Positions 25,653 to 34,705 of a stretch of DNA of 64,000 bases are shown one piece after another. The notes under the pieces are model-generated. The model was given only the letters and a program-made list of their open reading frames with translations, searched no databases and was not told the DNA's origin. The stretch comes from Rouxiella badensis (GTDB lineage: Bacteria > Pseudomonadota > Gammaproteobacteria > Enterobacterales > Enterobacteriaceae): NCBI RefSeq assembly GCF_002093665.1, contig NZ_MRWE01000008.1, positions 62,001 to 126,000 of the forward strand, given 5' to 3'. Both the position numbers and the translations under genes were made by a program. The stretch's first letter is position 1. Each line of letters starts with the position of its first letter.

Positions 25653-26531
25653 CTAGGCGCAGCCCTGTGTCACTAGCCAGTCTTCAAACGCCTGATGCAG
25701 CAAGGTCTTCTGCACACCGACCGGCGTAAGGGCATGATAGTGACATGGGGCAATGCGGATATCTGGAAACAGTGGCACTAAATTTCCGCGCACAATTTCC
25801 GCCGACAGCGTATTGACCGGTCCTAAGCCTATCCCAATTCCCTCCAGCATAGCGTGCAGCGAAACGTGAAAATGATCGTAACGGCGGGATCCATTCACCG
25901 GTGTTTTCTTCACCCCTGCGGCTTCCAGCCACTGATTCCAATGCCCCGGCCGCGTTAGCGTTTCTATTCTTGGGCAGGCAACAATATCCTCTACCGTCTT
26001 TATCGAATAACGCGCCAGCAAATCAGGCGAGGCCATCAGGCAATGAGTGTCCTGCAGAAAGGGGATTGCCGAATACTCGGTCATACTGGGTTCACGCCGT
26101 ATCAGCAGGTCATAGTGACCGATAATATGCAGCTGTTCAGTATTGGCCGAGGATATCTGCAGGTTTGCCTGCGGATAGCGGCCATAAAAATCATCGAGGC
26201 GCGGCAGCAGCCATTTCAGGCTTAAAGTCGTGGGCACGCTGACGTTGAACACGTTATTTCGGCCACCGTTGCCGTAGCGCAAAGCAATATCAGACAGCGT
26301 ATCCAAGGCGCCGCCCAACTCGCGCGCGAGGGTGAGGGCATAAGGTGTCGGCACCCGGCGTTGCCCTTGCTTGATAAACAAGTTAACGCCGAACCATTTT
26401 TCAACTACCTGAATATGTCGGCTGACCGCGCCATGAGTGATATACAGCTCTTTGGCCGCCGCAGTATAACTGCCCGCATGGCAGGCGACGAAAAACGCGC
26501 TCAGCGCGGTCAGAGGGGGAAGAGAATGCAC
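25653..26531 (-). CDS. LysR-family regulator, GcvA-like
   Basis: 292 residues. The HTH (YTAAAKELYITHGAVSRHIQVVEKWFG, within residues 22-50) and NVSVPTTLSLKWLLPRLDDF place it in the GcvA/DsdC-like group. Its 3' end abuts the permease gene and its 5' end faces a TSUP transporter gene across about 100 bp containing a nested dyad (26548-26582). It may control the TSUP gene, or the permease, as DsdC controls DsdX. Confidence 0.9.
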   Translation of the reverse strand: MHSLPPLTALSAFFVACHAGSYTAAAKELYITHGAVSRHIQVVEKWFGVNLFIKQGQRRVPTPYALTLARELGGALDTLSDIALRYGNGGRNNVFNVSVPTTLSLKWLLPRLDDFYGRYPQANLQISSANTEQLHIIGHYDLLIRREPSMTEYSAIPFLQDTHCLMASPDLLARYSIKTVEDIVACPRIETLTRPGHWNQWLEAAGVKKTPVNGSRRYDHFHVSLHAMLEGIGIGLGPVNTLSAEIVRGNLVPLFPDIRIAPCHYHALTPVGVQKTLLHQAFEDWLVTQGCA

Positions 26532-26547
26532 GATCGCTCCTTTTTAC

Positions 26548-26582
26548 TCACAGTCCTGTGATGTTTTATCACGAGTCTGTGA
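26548..26582. promoter_or_regulatory. Nested dyad between LysR and TSUP genes
   Basis: Outer arms TCACAG (26548-26553) and CTGTGA (26577-26582) and inner arms GTGAT (26558-26562) and ATCAC (26568-26572) share one centre of symmetry. Size and position fit a LysR recognition site. Confidence 0.5.
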
Positions 26583-26634
26583 ATTTATTAATCGCTATCA
26601 TCGCGCTTATCGTATTCAGAAAGGAGCGTATGGC

Positions 26635-27360
26635 GTGATGTATTTAATCATTGTGATGATAGGAATTGGGGCCGGTGTCATTAGCGGGATAGTAGGGACA
26701 GGGGCATCGATTATGCTGCTGCCGTCGCTGGCCTACACTTTTGGGCCAAAGGCGGCAATCCCGATAATGGCAATCGCGGCCATCATGGGAAATATTTCGC
26801 GCGTTTATCTCTGGCGCAAGGAGATTAATTTCAAGGCATTTTTTACCTATTCACTTCCCGGTATTCCGGCCGCCGTGCTGGGGGCAAATACGCTGTGGAT
26901 AATGCCTGCCGCCTTATCGAACGTTTTTATCGGGCTTTTTTTCTTTCTGCTGGTTCCGCTGCGCTTCTGGGCAAGAGCGCGGGCGTTTACGCTCAACCTT
27001 TGGCAACTGGCGCTGGCCGGGGCGTTGGTAGGCTACCTTACCGGCGTGGTTTTCTCGACGGGTCCGCTGACTATCCCGATTTTTGCCGCTTACGGGCTGG
27101 CAAAAGGCGCGCTGCTCTCGACGGAAGCCGCGGCCTCGTTTGCCATCTATCTGGCTAAAGCCTCAACCTTTGGGGCGCTTGGCGCACTGCCTGCTCCGCT
27201 GTTGATAAGCGGCCTGCTGGTGGGGGTGACACTCGTGGCAGGTATGTACATTGGCAAGCGTTTTGTCATTAAAATGTCTGAAAAAACCTTTAATTACCTG
27301 ATAGATGCCATGCTGATGCTGGCAGGAGGCTCACTGCTGTGGGACGCTCTGGCATCATAG
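26635..27360 (+). CDS. TSUP-family (TauE/SafE) membrane exporter
   Basis: 241 residues with seven or eight hydrophobic helices. The repeat motif GAGVISGIVGTGASIMLLPSLAY near the N-terminus and a second copy, GALVGYLTGVVFSTGPLTIP, near 130 are the two TSUP half signatures. Family members move sulfite, sulfonates or other organic anions. AAGGAG precedes both the GTG at 26635 (8 bp) and the ATG at 26638 (11 bp), so either could start it. The stop overlaps the convergent IclR gene by six bases. Confidence 0.88.
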   Translation: MMYLIIVMIGIGAGVISGIVGTGASIMLLPSLAYTFGPKAAIPIMAIAAIMGNISRVYLWRKEINFKAFFTYSLPGIPAAVLGANTLWIMPAALSNVFIGLFFFLLVPLRFWARARAFTLNLWQLALAGALVGYLTGVVFSTGPLTIPIFAAYGLAKGALLSTEAAASFAIYLAKASTFGALGALPAPLLISGLLVGVTLVAGMYIGKRFVIKMSEKTFNYLIDAMLMLAGGSLLWDALAS

Positions 27361-28098
27361 CAGCGAATCAATTTCGGCCTTGCATTTCAGCAGGGCGGCG
27401 ATGAGTGATGCAGACTCGTCTTCGAAACGCAGCGCTGGTACCGCCAGTGAAATAGCATAAAAATCACTGTGCCCGGTTTTGAAACAGACACCTATGCCGC
27501 AGACGCCGCGTGCGTGCTCTTCGATATCCAGCGCATAGCCCCTGCGTTGGGTTTGCGCAATGTCCTCAAGCAGCGCTTCACGCGTGGTCAGGGTCTGTCG
27601 GGTCCTGGCCTCAAGATTCAGCGAGACGGCTTTGAGCAGAAACTCGTCGGGCAGCTGCGCCAGGATGGCCTTGCCGAGGGCGGTACAGTGGGCCGGAAAT
27701 GCTGTGCCAACGGCAGAAACCACCCGCAGCTCTTGATCCGATGCGTATTGATCCACGGAAATTGCATGCAGATTTCGATACACGCTGACGTCGACTGTTT
27801 CGCGCGTTCTTCTGCCCAGCGCCTCAACCGCCGGTCTGGCGATAGTCACAAAATCGGTATGCGCAGCGGCAGCCATGCGGGCCAGGGCCGGGCCAAGCTT
27901 GATGCCATCGTGAGCATTCTGAACCAGCTGCTGTGCCTCAAGCGCATTCACTAACCGGTGCACCGTCGTGCGCGGCAAATCGGTCTCTCTGGCCAACTGC
28001 GCCAGACTCATTCCCACGCGTGATTTTTCCAGCGCCCGCAGCACCTCGGCGGCGCGTGCGATGACCTGTTTGCCATTCTTGTCCGACTCTTCCGACAT
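27355..28098 (-). CDS. IclR-family transcriptional regulator
   Basis: 247 residues. The winged HTH spans about 8-65 (VIARAAEVLRALEKSRVGMSLAQL, then LPRTTVHRLVNAL). The ligand-binding GAF-like domain (about 80-247) has AHCTALGKAILAQLP, GYALDIEEHARGVCGIG and FYAISLAVPALR, all typical. It is divergent from an MFS gene with a dyad between them and should be the regulator of that transporter. Effector probably a small organic acid or aromatic, by family knowledge. Confidence 0.93.
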   Translation of the reverse strand: MSEESDKNGKQVIARAAEVLRALEKSRVGMSLAQLARETDLPRTTVHRLVNALEAQQLVQNAHDGIKLGPALARMAAAAHTDFVTIARPAVEALGRRTRETVDVSVYRNLHAISVDQYASDQELRVVSAVGTAFPAHCTALGKAILAQLPDEFLLKAVSLNLEARTRQTLTTREALLEDIAQTQRRGYALDIEEHARGVCGIGVCFKTGHSDFYAISLAVPALRFEDESASLIAALLKCKAEIDSLL

Positions 28099-28192
28099 CC
28101 CTGGATCCTTTATTTAAACGGGTGAATAACATCGATCTTCAATGTTGAGACGTTGACATTATCATAAATTGGCCTTAAAAGTGTGACCGTAC

Positions 28193-28221
28193 AGTGGTTA
28201 TATATTCCGTTTAACGGTCAC
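28193..28221. promoter_or_regulatory. Dyad in the IclR/MFS intergenic region
   Basis: Arms GTGACCGT (28193-28200) and ACGGTCAC (28214-28221) with a 13-base AT-rich centre; the right arm overlaps a second palindrome CCGTTTAACGG (28207-28217). It lies 22 bp before the MFS start, a position suited to repression. Confidence 0.55.
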
Positions 28222-28243
28222 TATTCATTTTTTAAGGATTAGC

Positions 28244-29407
28244 ATGAAAACTCTGTCCAAAATGGGAGGGTTTACGCTGTTGGCTGTAGCCTGCCTGACC
28301 ATCATGGTGGGCTGCGTGATTGTTCCGGGGCTGCCCTCGATAGCCCGACAGCTTGGAGTCGAACATGCCTCGGGTTGGCTGGTCACGCTGCCTTCGCTGG
28401 GCGTGGTTATCTTCGGGCCTCTTGCCGGACGTATCGCTCATCGCATCGGATTGTATCCTTCGCTGTGTTACGGACTGTTTTTCTATGGTCTTTTCGGCGC
28501 TGCGGGGGTATTTATGCACGGCACGGTGGCCGTGTTTGCCGACCGAATTCTGCTTGGAGGGGCGACGGCAATTGTGATGTCGACCGGTACAGGTATTATT
28601 TCAGTCTTCTTTCGCGGTGAGCAGAGAATGCAGATGATTGCCCGTCAGGGGATGTCTATCGAGCTTGGCGGCGTGATATTCCTGTTCATTGGCGGTTTGT
28701 TGGTAACCGCAGGTTGGCGCTGGCCGTTCTGCCTGTATCTGTTTGCCTGGATCCTGCTGGGGCTGGTCCTGGCCTTTGTGCCGAAAACCCCTGCCCACGG
28801 CGTGGCTGAGGAGGAAGGGGAAGCGACGCAAACACAGGCACCCCAGGCGATAAGGTTGACCTATCTGGCTGCGGTATTCTCGATGATTACCTTTTTCACC
28901 GCCATCATCCTGCTGCCTCTGCATTTCCATGCGCTGGGGATCACTGAGGCTCAAACAGGGTATTTTCTGTCGTTCGTGTCGCTGGTCGCGGTGTTTGCTG
29001 CCTGGCTGATGCCGAAACTGATTAAGCGATTTTCCGACTTTGGCACGCTCTGTGTTGCCTTTGCCTGTTATGGGGTCGCGCACCTGCTGTTTGCCTTTGC
29101 GCCTTCAATGCCGCTGTTTATATTGGGTGGGGTCGCGTTAGGCTGCGGATTTGGTTTCTCTATTCCGTTGGTTAATCATCTTATCGTTGAACTTTCAAGC
29201 CTGACACAGCGCGCCCACAACCTGGCGCGTCTTTCGATGGCTATCTTTCTCGGGCAGTTTCTCTCGGCGTTTATGGGCTATCTCTCACAGGATACCCGCA
29301 CCCTATTTCTGGCGGCCGGGGTGTTCGCACTGGGAGTCTGCGGATTTTTTATCAGCCAGAAAAGACGCCTCGAAAACGCGAGAAAACCGCTGCCGTTAAG
29401 AGATTGA
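28244..29407 (+). CDS. MFS transporter, 12 TM
   Basis: 387 residues, 12 predicted helices. Motif A-like GPLAGRIAHRIGLYPSL lies between TM2 and TM3, and RILLGGATAIVMSTGTGI in TM4. TTAAGGATTAGC gives a reasonable ribosome site. Layout matches sugar/drug-type MFS exporters such as YdhP/AraJ relatives, but the substrate is unknown. Divergent from the IclR gene; the last 12 bp overlap the end of a convergent LysR gene. Confidence 0.88.
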   Translation: MKTLSKMGGFTLLAVACLTIMVGCVIVPGLPSIARQLGVEHASGWLVTLPSLGVVIFGPLAGRIAHRIGLYPSLCYGLFFYGLFGAAGVFMHGTVAVFADRILLGGATAIVMSTGTGIISVFFRGEQRMQMIARQGMSIELGGVIFLFIGGLLVTAGWRWPFCLYLFAWILLGLVLAFVPKTPAHGVAEEEGEATQTQAPQAIRLTYLAAVFSMITFFTAIILLPLHFHALGITEAQTGYFLSFVSLVAVFAAWLMPKLIKRFSDFGTLCVAFACYGVAHLLFAFAPSMPLFILGGVALGCGFGFSIPLVNHLIVELSSLTQRAHNLARLSMAIFLGQFLSAFMGYLSQDTRTLFLAAGVFALGVCGFFISQKRRLENARKPLPLRD

Positions 29408-30352
29408 AGACGTGTTCTGATGATTTTTCCCTGAGAAATTGCTGAGGGAAAGCTGATTTTTCTCCTGAATAAAATCAATGAATGCCCTGAGCGGCGTCGG
29501 AGTCAAACGCCGGTCAGGGTAGTAAAGATAGGGGCCTGAAAAGCTGGGCCACCAGGGTTGAAGAAGCGGCTCCAGCTCGCCGTTCTCAAGCGATGGGCGC
29601 AGCCATTCCTCAAACAGCTGAATAATGCCACCGCCCGCAATGGCGGTGGCGACCGCCAGGTCAACCGCGGCACCAATGCTAACCACCAATTGCCCACTGG
29701 GCTGAATCCGCACTACCTCACCGTCGCGCTCGAACTCCCACTCGGGGATGACGCCGCTCGCAAAACGGCCGCGTATACAGCGATGTTTCAACAGTTCGCT
29801 GGGGTGCTCAGGCCGTCCGTGACGTGCAAGATACTGCGGCGAAGCGGCCACGGCAAAACGCTGGCGACGAGCGCCAATGGGCAGGGCGATGACGTCCTGC
29901 TCCAGGCATTCGTCATAACGGATACCGGCGTCACAGCCTTCGCGAAAGACGTCCTGCACGTTGCTTTCTGCCACCACTTCCAGCTGAATGTCGGGGTAAC
30001 GCGCCAAAAACTCGGGCACCAGCGTCGGGAGCACCAGCCGCGCGGCGCTGACCGGCACGTTGAGGCGCAGTGTGCCCGCAGGCGTGTCGCGATAGCGATT
30101 GATGATGTCCAGCGCGGCGTCTACTTCGGTCATGGCCGGCATCAGCCTTTCCATCAGCGCTCTACCCACTTCGGTCAGCGCCACGGTGCGCGTGGTGCGA
30201 TGAAACAGGCGCACCCCCAGCTGCTGCTCGGCCCGTCGAACGGAATCACTCAGCCTTGAAGCGTTGCTGCCGGTAACGCGTGCCGCCTCGCGAAATCCTC
30301 CCGCCTTGGCCACCGCGACCACCGCGTGAAGCAGGGCTATATCCAACTGCAT
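29396..30352 (-). CDS. LysR-family regulator
   Basis: 318 residues. The HTH is in residues 5-60 (FREAARVTGSNASRLSDSVRRAEQQLG), followed by LFHRTTRTVALTEVG. The effector domain includes LRLNVPVSAARLVLPTLVPEFLARYPDI and GIRYDECLEQDVIALP, of the large CrgA-like branch. The C-terminal 15 residues overlap the MFS end. It is divergent from the pyridoxal reductase gene; a 9-bp dyad lies between them. Confidence 0.92.
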   Translation of the reverse strand: MQLDIALLHAVVAVAKAGGFREAARVTGSNASRLSDSVRRAEQQLGVRLFHRTTRTVALTEVGRALMERLMPAMTEVDAALDIINRYRDTPAGTLRLNVPVSAARLVLPTLVPEFLARYPDIQLEVVAESNVQDVFREGCDAGIRYDECLEQDVIALPIGARRQRFAVAASPQYLARHGRPEHPSELLKHRCIRGRFASGVIPEWEFERDGEVVRIQPSGQLVVSIGAAVDLAVATAIAGGGIIQLFEEWLRPSLENGELEPLLQPWWPSFSGPYLYYPDRRLTPTPLRAFIDFIQEKNQLSLSNFSGKNHQNTSSIS

Positions 30353-30397
30353 TGTCCGCCATCCCGTACAGTTTGTCGTTATTTAGCCTAATAGTTG

Positions 30398-30427
30398 CAC
30401 AGTAATAATACCGATACAATTACTGTG
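30398..30427. promoter_or_regulatory. Probable LysR-type dyad before pdxI
   Basis: CACAGTAAT (30398-30406) and ATTACTGTG (30419-30427) are perfect 9-bp arms with a 12-bp spacer, in the divergent region between the LysR and aldo/keto reductase genes. The arms contain the T-N11-A geometry usual for LysR boxes. Confidence 0.65.
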
Positions 30428-30449
30428 TCACTCACTCAGGAGGTGTTTC

Positions 30450-31316
30450 ATGTCTACAGCAACATTGACTTATCAACTCGGCGACCGCCAGGTTCCACGT
30501 ATGGGCTATGGCGCAATGCAACTGGCCGGGAAAGGCGTATTTGGCCCCCCAGCCGATGAGGCGCGAGCGCTTCAGGTGTTGCGCGATGCCATTGAGTCCG
30601 GCGTACGTCACATCGATACCAGCGATTTTTACGGGCCACACATCACTAATCAGCTGATTAAAAAGGCGTTACACCCTTATCCGCACGACCTGTGTATCGT
30701 CACTAAAGTGGGGGCGGTGCGCAACAGCAAAGGGGGGTGGCTGCCGGCGTTCAGCGCCGAGGATCTTACCCGCGCCGTCGAGGACAACCTGCGTAATCTG
30801 GGGTTGGAGGTGCTGGATGTGGTGAATCTTCGCAGCATGTATGACGTTCATCAACCGGCGGAGGGGACGCTGGATGAACAGCTCGAAGCGCTGGCTGCCC
30901 TGCGGGACAAAGGCCTGATTCGTCATATCGGTCTGAGCAACGTCACGGCAAAACAGGTCGTCGATGCACAAAAAATCACCCCGATTGCCTGCGTTCAGAA
31001 CCTTTACAACCTGGTAAATCGTAAGGATGAAGCATTGATTGACCAGCTTGCGGTGCAGGAGATTGCCTACGTGCCTTTCTTCCCGCTGGGAGGCTTTACG
31101 CCTTTGCAAAATAACCGCTTGAATGAGGTTGCTCAGTCGCTTGGGGCAACCTCGATGCAGGTTGCACTCGCCTGGCTGCTACAACGCTCGCCCAATATCC
31201 TGCTTATCCCGGGAACCTCTTCTCCGCAGCATTTGCAGGAAAATTTGGCCGCCGCCGAGCTGAAAATTCCAGCAGAAGCCCTGGAAACGCTCAATCAGAT
31301 TGGCGCAGCGCAATAA
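30450..31316 (+). CDS. pdxI: Pyridoxal reductase-like aldo/keto reductase
   Basis: 288 residues, closely like E. coli PdxI (YdbC): RMGYGAMQLAGKGVFGPP, HIDTSDFYGPHITNQ, TKVGA, DVLDVVNLRSM and FFPLGGFTPLQ, ALAWLLQRSPNILLIPGTSS. Catalytic Tyr is in DFYGPH (about residue 56), with Asp near 51 and Lys in VTKVG. PdxI reduces pyridoxal to pyridoxine with NADPH in the cytosol; vitamin B6 salvage is assumed from this resemblance. AGGAGG ribosome site. Divergent LysR gene is the likely regulator. Confidence 0.88.
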   Translation: MSTATLTYQLGDRQVPRMGYGAMQLAGKGVFGPPADEARALQVLRDAIESGVRHIDTSDFYGPHITNQLIKKALHPYPHDLCIVTKVGAVRNSKGGWLPAFSAEDLTRAVEDNLRNLGLEVLDVVNLRSMYDVHQPAEGTLDEQLEALAALRDKGLIRHIGLSNVTAKQVVDAQKITPIACVQNLYNLVNRKDEALIDQLAVQEIAYVPFFPLGGFTPLQNNRLNEVAQSLGATSMQVALAWLLQRSPNILLIPGTSSPQHLQENLAAAELKIPAEALETLNQIGAAQ

Positions 31317-31414
31317 CACGTTAAGGCGGTTTATGGACCTCGCGATTTGCTAGGGTACTGTTGTTAATGTCTTATCCACGATGGGCATGCAATAGCCTCA
31401 ACAGGAGATCGCGA

Positions 31415-33565
31415 GTGAAATACAGTTGGCAGAAAGAAGGCTTAACCGCCGATCAAAAAGCAGAAATTGTACTGAACCAGATGACCGAAGAGGAGAAGTT
31501 TGCCTGGCTCTCAGGGCCGATGGCTATCCCGCTTGGCGGTGAGTCTATCCCAGACGGTGCGATAGGTTCTGCTGCCTATTATCCTGCTATTCCCCGCCTG
31601 GGTATTCCTGCTATGCAACAGAGCGACGCCAGCCTTGGCGTCAGCGCGCTGGGTAATATTCGCCCGGGCGATAACGCCACGGCGCTGGCTTCTGGACTGC
31701 TTCTTGCTTCAACCTTTAATCGCCAAATGGCTGAGGAAACGGGGACTCTGGTGGGCCGCGAGGCATTCGCTAAAGGTTTTAACGTGCAGCTTGCCGGGGG
31801 AGCCAACCTGGTGCGCGAGCCGCGAGGAGGGCGGAATTTTGAATATCTCTCCGAAGACCCGCTGTTAACCGGCGTCATGGCCGGACACTCCGTGCGCGGC
31901 ATTCAGTCGCAGCACGTGGTTTCAACGGTCAAGCATTTTGCCGTTAATGCCCAGGAAACCGGCCGCGTGGTGGTGAGTTCTGACCTCAGCGAGGCCGCAC
32001 TGCGTGAGTCTGACCTGCTGGCTTTCGAGATTGCCAATGCGATTGGCAAGCCGGGAGCGGTGATGCCCGGTTACAACCTAGTGAATGGCGAATGGGCGTC
32101 GGAAAATGAATTTTTATTAAACCAGGTGCTGAAGGGCGATTGGCAGTATCCCGGTTGGGTGATGTCCGATTGGGGAGCGACTCACTCGGCGGCGAAGGCT
32201 GCGCTGGCCGGGTTGGACGTACAGTCTGGTGCCAATCTCGACCGGCAGGTTTGGTTCGGGCAGCCGCTGAAGGAGGCGGTCGAGTCAGGTGAGGTTCCGC
32301 AAAAACGCATCAATGACATGGTGCGCCGTATTCTGCGCAGCCTTTTCTCGGTGGGTGCAGTCGAAAATCCAGCCACTCGCTACGGCGATATCGATTATAT
32401 GGCGCACCGGCTTATCGCGCAGCGCGAGGCGGAGCAGGGCATAGTGCTGCTGAAAAATCGGGCACAAACTTTGCCACTGAGAAAAGGCGCTAACAGGCTG
32501 CTGGTGGTCGGGGCGCATGCCGACCACGGCGTGCTGTGTGGGGGAGGGTCATCGGCGGTCACGCCGGTCGGCTGCCTGAGCCTGCCGGGTATTGATTTCA
32601 TGGGGATTAAAACCGAAAAAGTTTATCATCCGTCTTCCCCTCTGTGGGCGATCCGCGCCGAGTCGTACGCTGCTGAGGTGGTTTTTTCCAGCGGTGAAGA
32701 TATTAGCAAAACCGCGCAACAGGCGCGCGAGGCGGATGCGGTCATTGTATTTGCCGACGAATGGCGATCAGAGGCGCTGGACGCGCAGGGATTGGGGCTT
32801 GAAGAGGCCCAGAACCGGCTCATCGAGGCACTGGCCGCGGTGAATGCCCAGACGGTAGTGGTGCTGGAAACCGGCGGACCTGTCACGTTACCCTGGCTCG
32901 ATGAGGTTGCTGCGGTGTTAGAGGCGTGGTACCCCGGGTCGGGAGGCGGTGAGGCGATTGCCGGTGTGCTGTTTGGTCGCGTTAATCCCTCCGGGCGTCT
33001 GCCCGTGACTTTCCCGGCCAGCGAAGCGCAGTTGCCGCATCCTAAACAAGTCAATCCTGAAAGCACCACATCGCTACCCGGAAGCCCGGTAAAGGGAGGG
33101 ATAATTCACATTGACTATAACGTGGAAGGTTCTGACGTCGGCTATCGTTGGTTTGAGCGCACCGCGCAGAAACCGCTTTTCCCCTTTGGGTTCGGCCTTT
33201 CTTATACCACCTTCGAGCTCAGCCATTTAGCGGCTGTCGAAGAGGCATCAGGGGTGATTGATGCCCGTTTAACGGTGACCAATACCGGTCATTGCGCCGG
33301 TGCCGAGGTCGTACAGCTCTATATTCAACCGACCGATAAACGCTACGCTGCGCGTCTTGTCGCCTTCGAACGCGTTCATCTCGAGCCGGGAGAAAGCCGC
33401 GAGATAGCGCTTCAGCTTGAGTCTAAGGCCATTGCCAACTGGCACAGTGAAGAGCAAAAATGGGTTATTGCGCAGCAAACCTACCGCCTGTACGCCGCCA
33501 GAAACGCGGAAGAGTTTGTGCTGTATTGTGATCTCCCTCTTCAGGGACGCAGTTTCGGCTATTAA
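31415..33565 (+). CDS. Beta-glucosidase-like glycoside hydrolase family 3
   Basis: 716 residues from GTG 31415, preceded by AGGAG seven bases upstream. Domain 1 (about 20-310) is a TIM barrel with KHFAVNAQETGR and the nucleophile Asp252 in VMSDWGATHS. The alpha/beta sandwich follows (about 350-580), with LLVVGAHAD and AVLEAWYPGSGGGEAIAGVLFG. A fibronectin III-like domain ends the chain (about 630-716, GAEVVQLYIQP). There is no signal peptide, so it acts on imported glycosides. It cleaves terminal beta-glucosyl or related residues; exact sugar unknown. It is followed by a terminator and a LacI gene. Confidence 0.9.
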   Translation: MKYSWQKEGLTADQKAEIVLNQMTEEEKFAWLSGPMAIPLGGESIPDGAIGSAAYYPAIPRLGIPAMQQSDASLGVSALGNIRPGDNATALASGLLLASTFNRQMAEETGTLVGREAFAKGFNVQLAGGANLVREPRGGRNFEYLSEDPLLTGVMAGHSVRGIQSQHVVSTVKHFAVNAQETGRVVVSSDLSEAALRESDLLAFEIANAIGKPGAVMPGYNLVNGEWASENEFLLNQVLKGDWQYPGWVMSDWGATHSAAKAALAGLDVQSGANLDRQVWFGQPLKEAVESGEVPQKRINDMVRRILRSLFSVGAVENPATRYGDIDYMAHRLIAQREAEQGIVLLKNRAQTLPLRKGANRLLVVGAHADHGVLCGGGSSAVTPVGCLSLPGIDFMGIKTEKVYHPSSPLWAIRAESYAAEVVFSSGEDISKTAQQAREADAVIVFADEWRSEALDAQGLGLEEAQNRLIEALAAVNAQTVVVLETGGPVTLPWLDEVAAVLEAWYPGSGGGEAIAGVLFGRVNPSGRLPVTFPASEAQLPHPKQVNPESTTSLPGSPVKGGIIHIDYNVEGSDVGYRWFERTAQKPLFPFGFGLSYTTFELSHLAAVEEASGVIDARLTVTNTGHCAGAEVVQLYIQPTDKRYAARLVAFERVHLEPGESREIALQLESKAIANWHSEEQKWVIAQQTYRLYAARNAEEFVLYCDLPLQGRSFGY

Positions 33566-33570
33566 ACGTA

Positions 33571-33605
33571 TTGGCACCCAGGGACGGGTGCCAAAATTAT
33601 TTTGT
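33571..33605 (+). terminator. Rho-independent terminator of the GH3 gene
   Basis: TTGGCACCC / GGGTGCCAA (33571-33579, 33586-33594) with a 6-base loop, followed by AATTATTTTG. It starts six bases after the stop codon. Confidence 0.85.
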
Positions 33606-33685
33606 CATCAAGTTAGGGTAAAACGCCTTCGTCTGCCAGCAACCCGTTACAGGGCGGCCCAGGAAGCTTGACGTTTTCTCAAAGC

Positions 33686-34705
33686 CTAATCGACGTTCTC
33701 TGCGGTCATAATCTTGAATTCAACCTTGCCGTCTGAATAGGTGTCCGGCAGTAAGCCTTCTTCCAGTCCCTGTAGCAGCAGACTTAAACCAAGCTGAGCG
33801 TGCTGCCGGGCGTTCTGGTCCAGCGTGAAGGACAAAATATTCTCTTCGAGCAAACGCCGCGTGAGGTCATAGAGCTCGTGAGTAATATACAGGCATTTCC
33901 CCTGCAATTTGTGTCTTGCCAGCGCCTCGCTCACCTCGGCGTTGACGTCACCGGTGTTATAGATACCGACAATATTTTTAGACTGCGCCAGCGTCTGTTC
34001 AAGCAGCCGACGCAGAGTCTCGGGATGGTCCTGTCCGGCCAGGACTTCGGTGAGTCGAATGTGCGGCGCCCTGTGCTGCAAAACTTCCTTGAAGCCTTCG
34101 ATACGCTGGCGGTGAGCGCTAAAATCGACGCGTCCGCTGACCATCATGACTTCTCCGGGCTGATGAAGCATCTTGGCCATCAATAATCCCGCTGTGCGCC
34201 CGGCCTGAAGTTGATTAATTCCCACATGGCACAGGCGCTGTGATTCGGGCAGATCGGTGACCAGCGTAATAACCGGCAAACCTTTATTCTTGCAATGCTC
34301 GAGCGCCTTATAAACGGCGGGATGATTTTGGGCAAAAATAATCAAACCATTTCTTTTATGGCTCGAGGTAATAATATGCTGAGCCAACTTCTCTGGCTGC
34401 GATTCAGAAATAAGCGTTCGGTGTAATGTGAGGCGTTGATAGCCCAGAGCATTGGCGACCTCTCTAAAATCCACGGCCAGCTTCTTAAAAAAATAAGTAT
34501 CATTTGAACTTAAGATAACTTCTATTTGCCAGGGACTTCTTCGTTCTTCGGGTAGCGTGCGGTTTAATCCTGCCTCTTTTGCGGCTTTTAAAACTTTGCG
34601 TGTTGTTTCTGGAGAGACGCCACCGCGTTCATTTAATACTCTGTCTACTGTCGCTATACCAACGCCGGCCATTTTTGCCAGCGTTTCGAGGGTAAGCTTT
34701 TTCAT
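33686..34705 (-). CDS. LacI-family regulator
   Basis: 339 residues. The HTH at residues 4-50 reads TLETLAKMAGVGIATVDRVLNERGGVS, a LacI headpiece variant where TVDRVLN replaces TVSRVLN, as in the group with periplasmic-binding-like domain type 4. The effector domain (about 60-339) contains LSSNDTYFFKKLAVDF and GIYNTGDVNAEVSEAL. This subgroup usually responds to sugars, sugar acids or polyols. It lies between the GH3 gene and the gluconate dehydrogenase operon, and is a plausible regulator of either. Confidence 0.92.
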   Translation of the reverse strand: MKKLTLETLAKMAGVGIATVDRVLNERGGVSPETTRKVLKAAKEAGLNRTLPEERRSPWQIEVILSSNDTYFFKKLAVDFREVANALGYQRLTLHRTLISESQPEKLAQHIITSSHKRNGLIIFAQNHPAVYKALEHCKNKGLPVITLVTDLPESQRLCHVGINQLQAGRTAGLLMAKMLHQPGEVMMVSGRVDFSAHRQRIEGFKEVLQHRAPHIRLTEVLAGQDHPETLRRLLEQTLAQSKNIVGIYNTGDVNAEVSEALARHKLQGKCLYITHELYDLTRRLLEENILSFTLDQNARQHAQLGLSLLLQGLEEGLLPDTYSDGKVEFKIMTAENVD

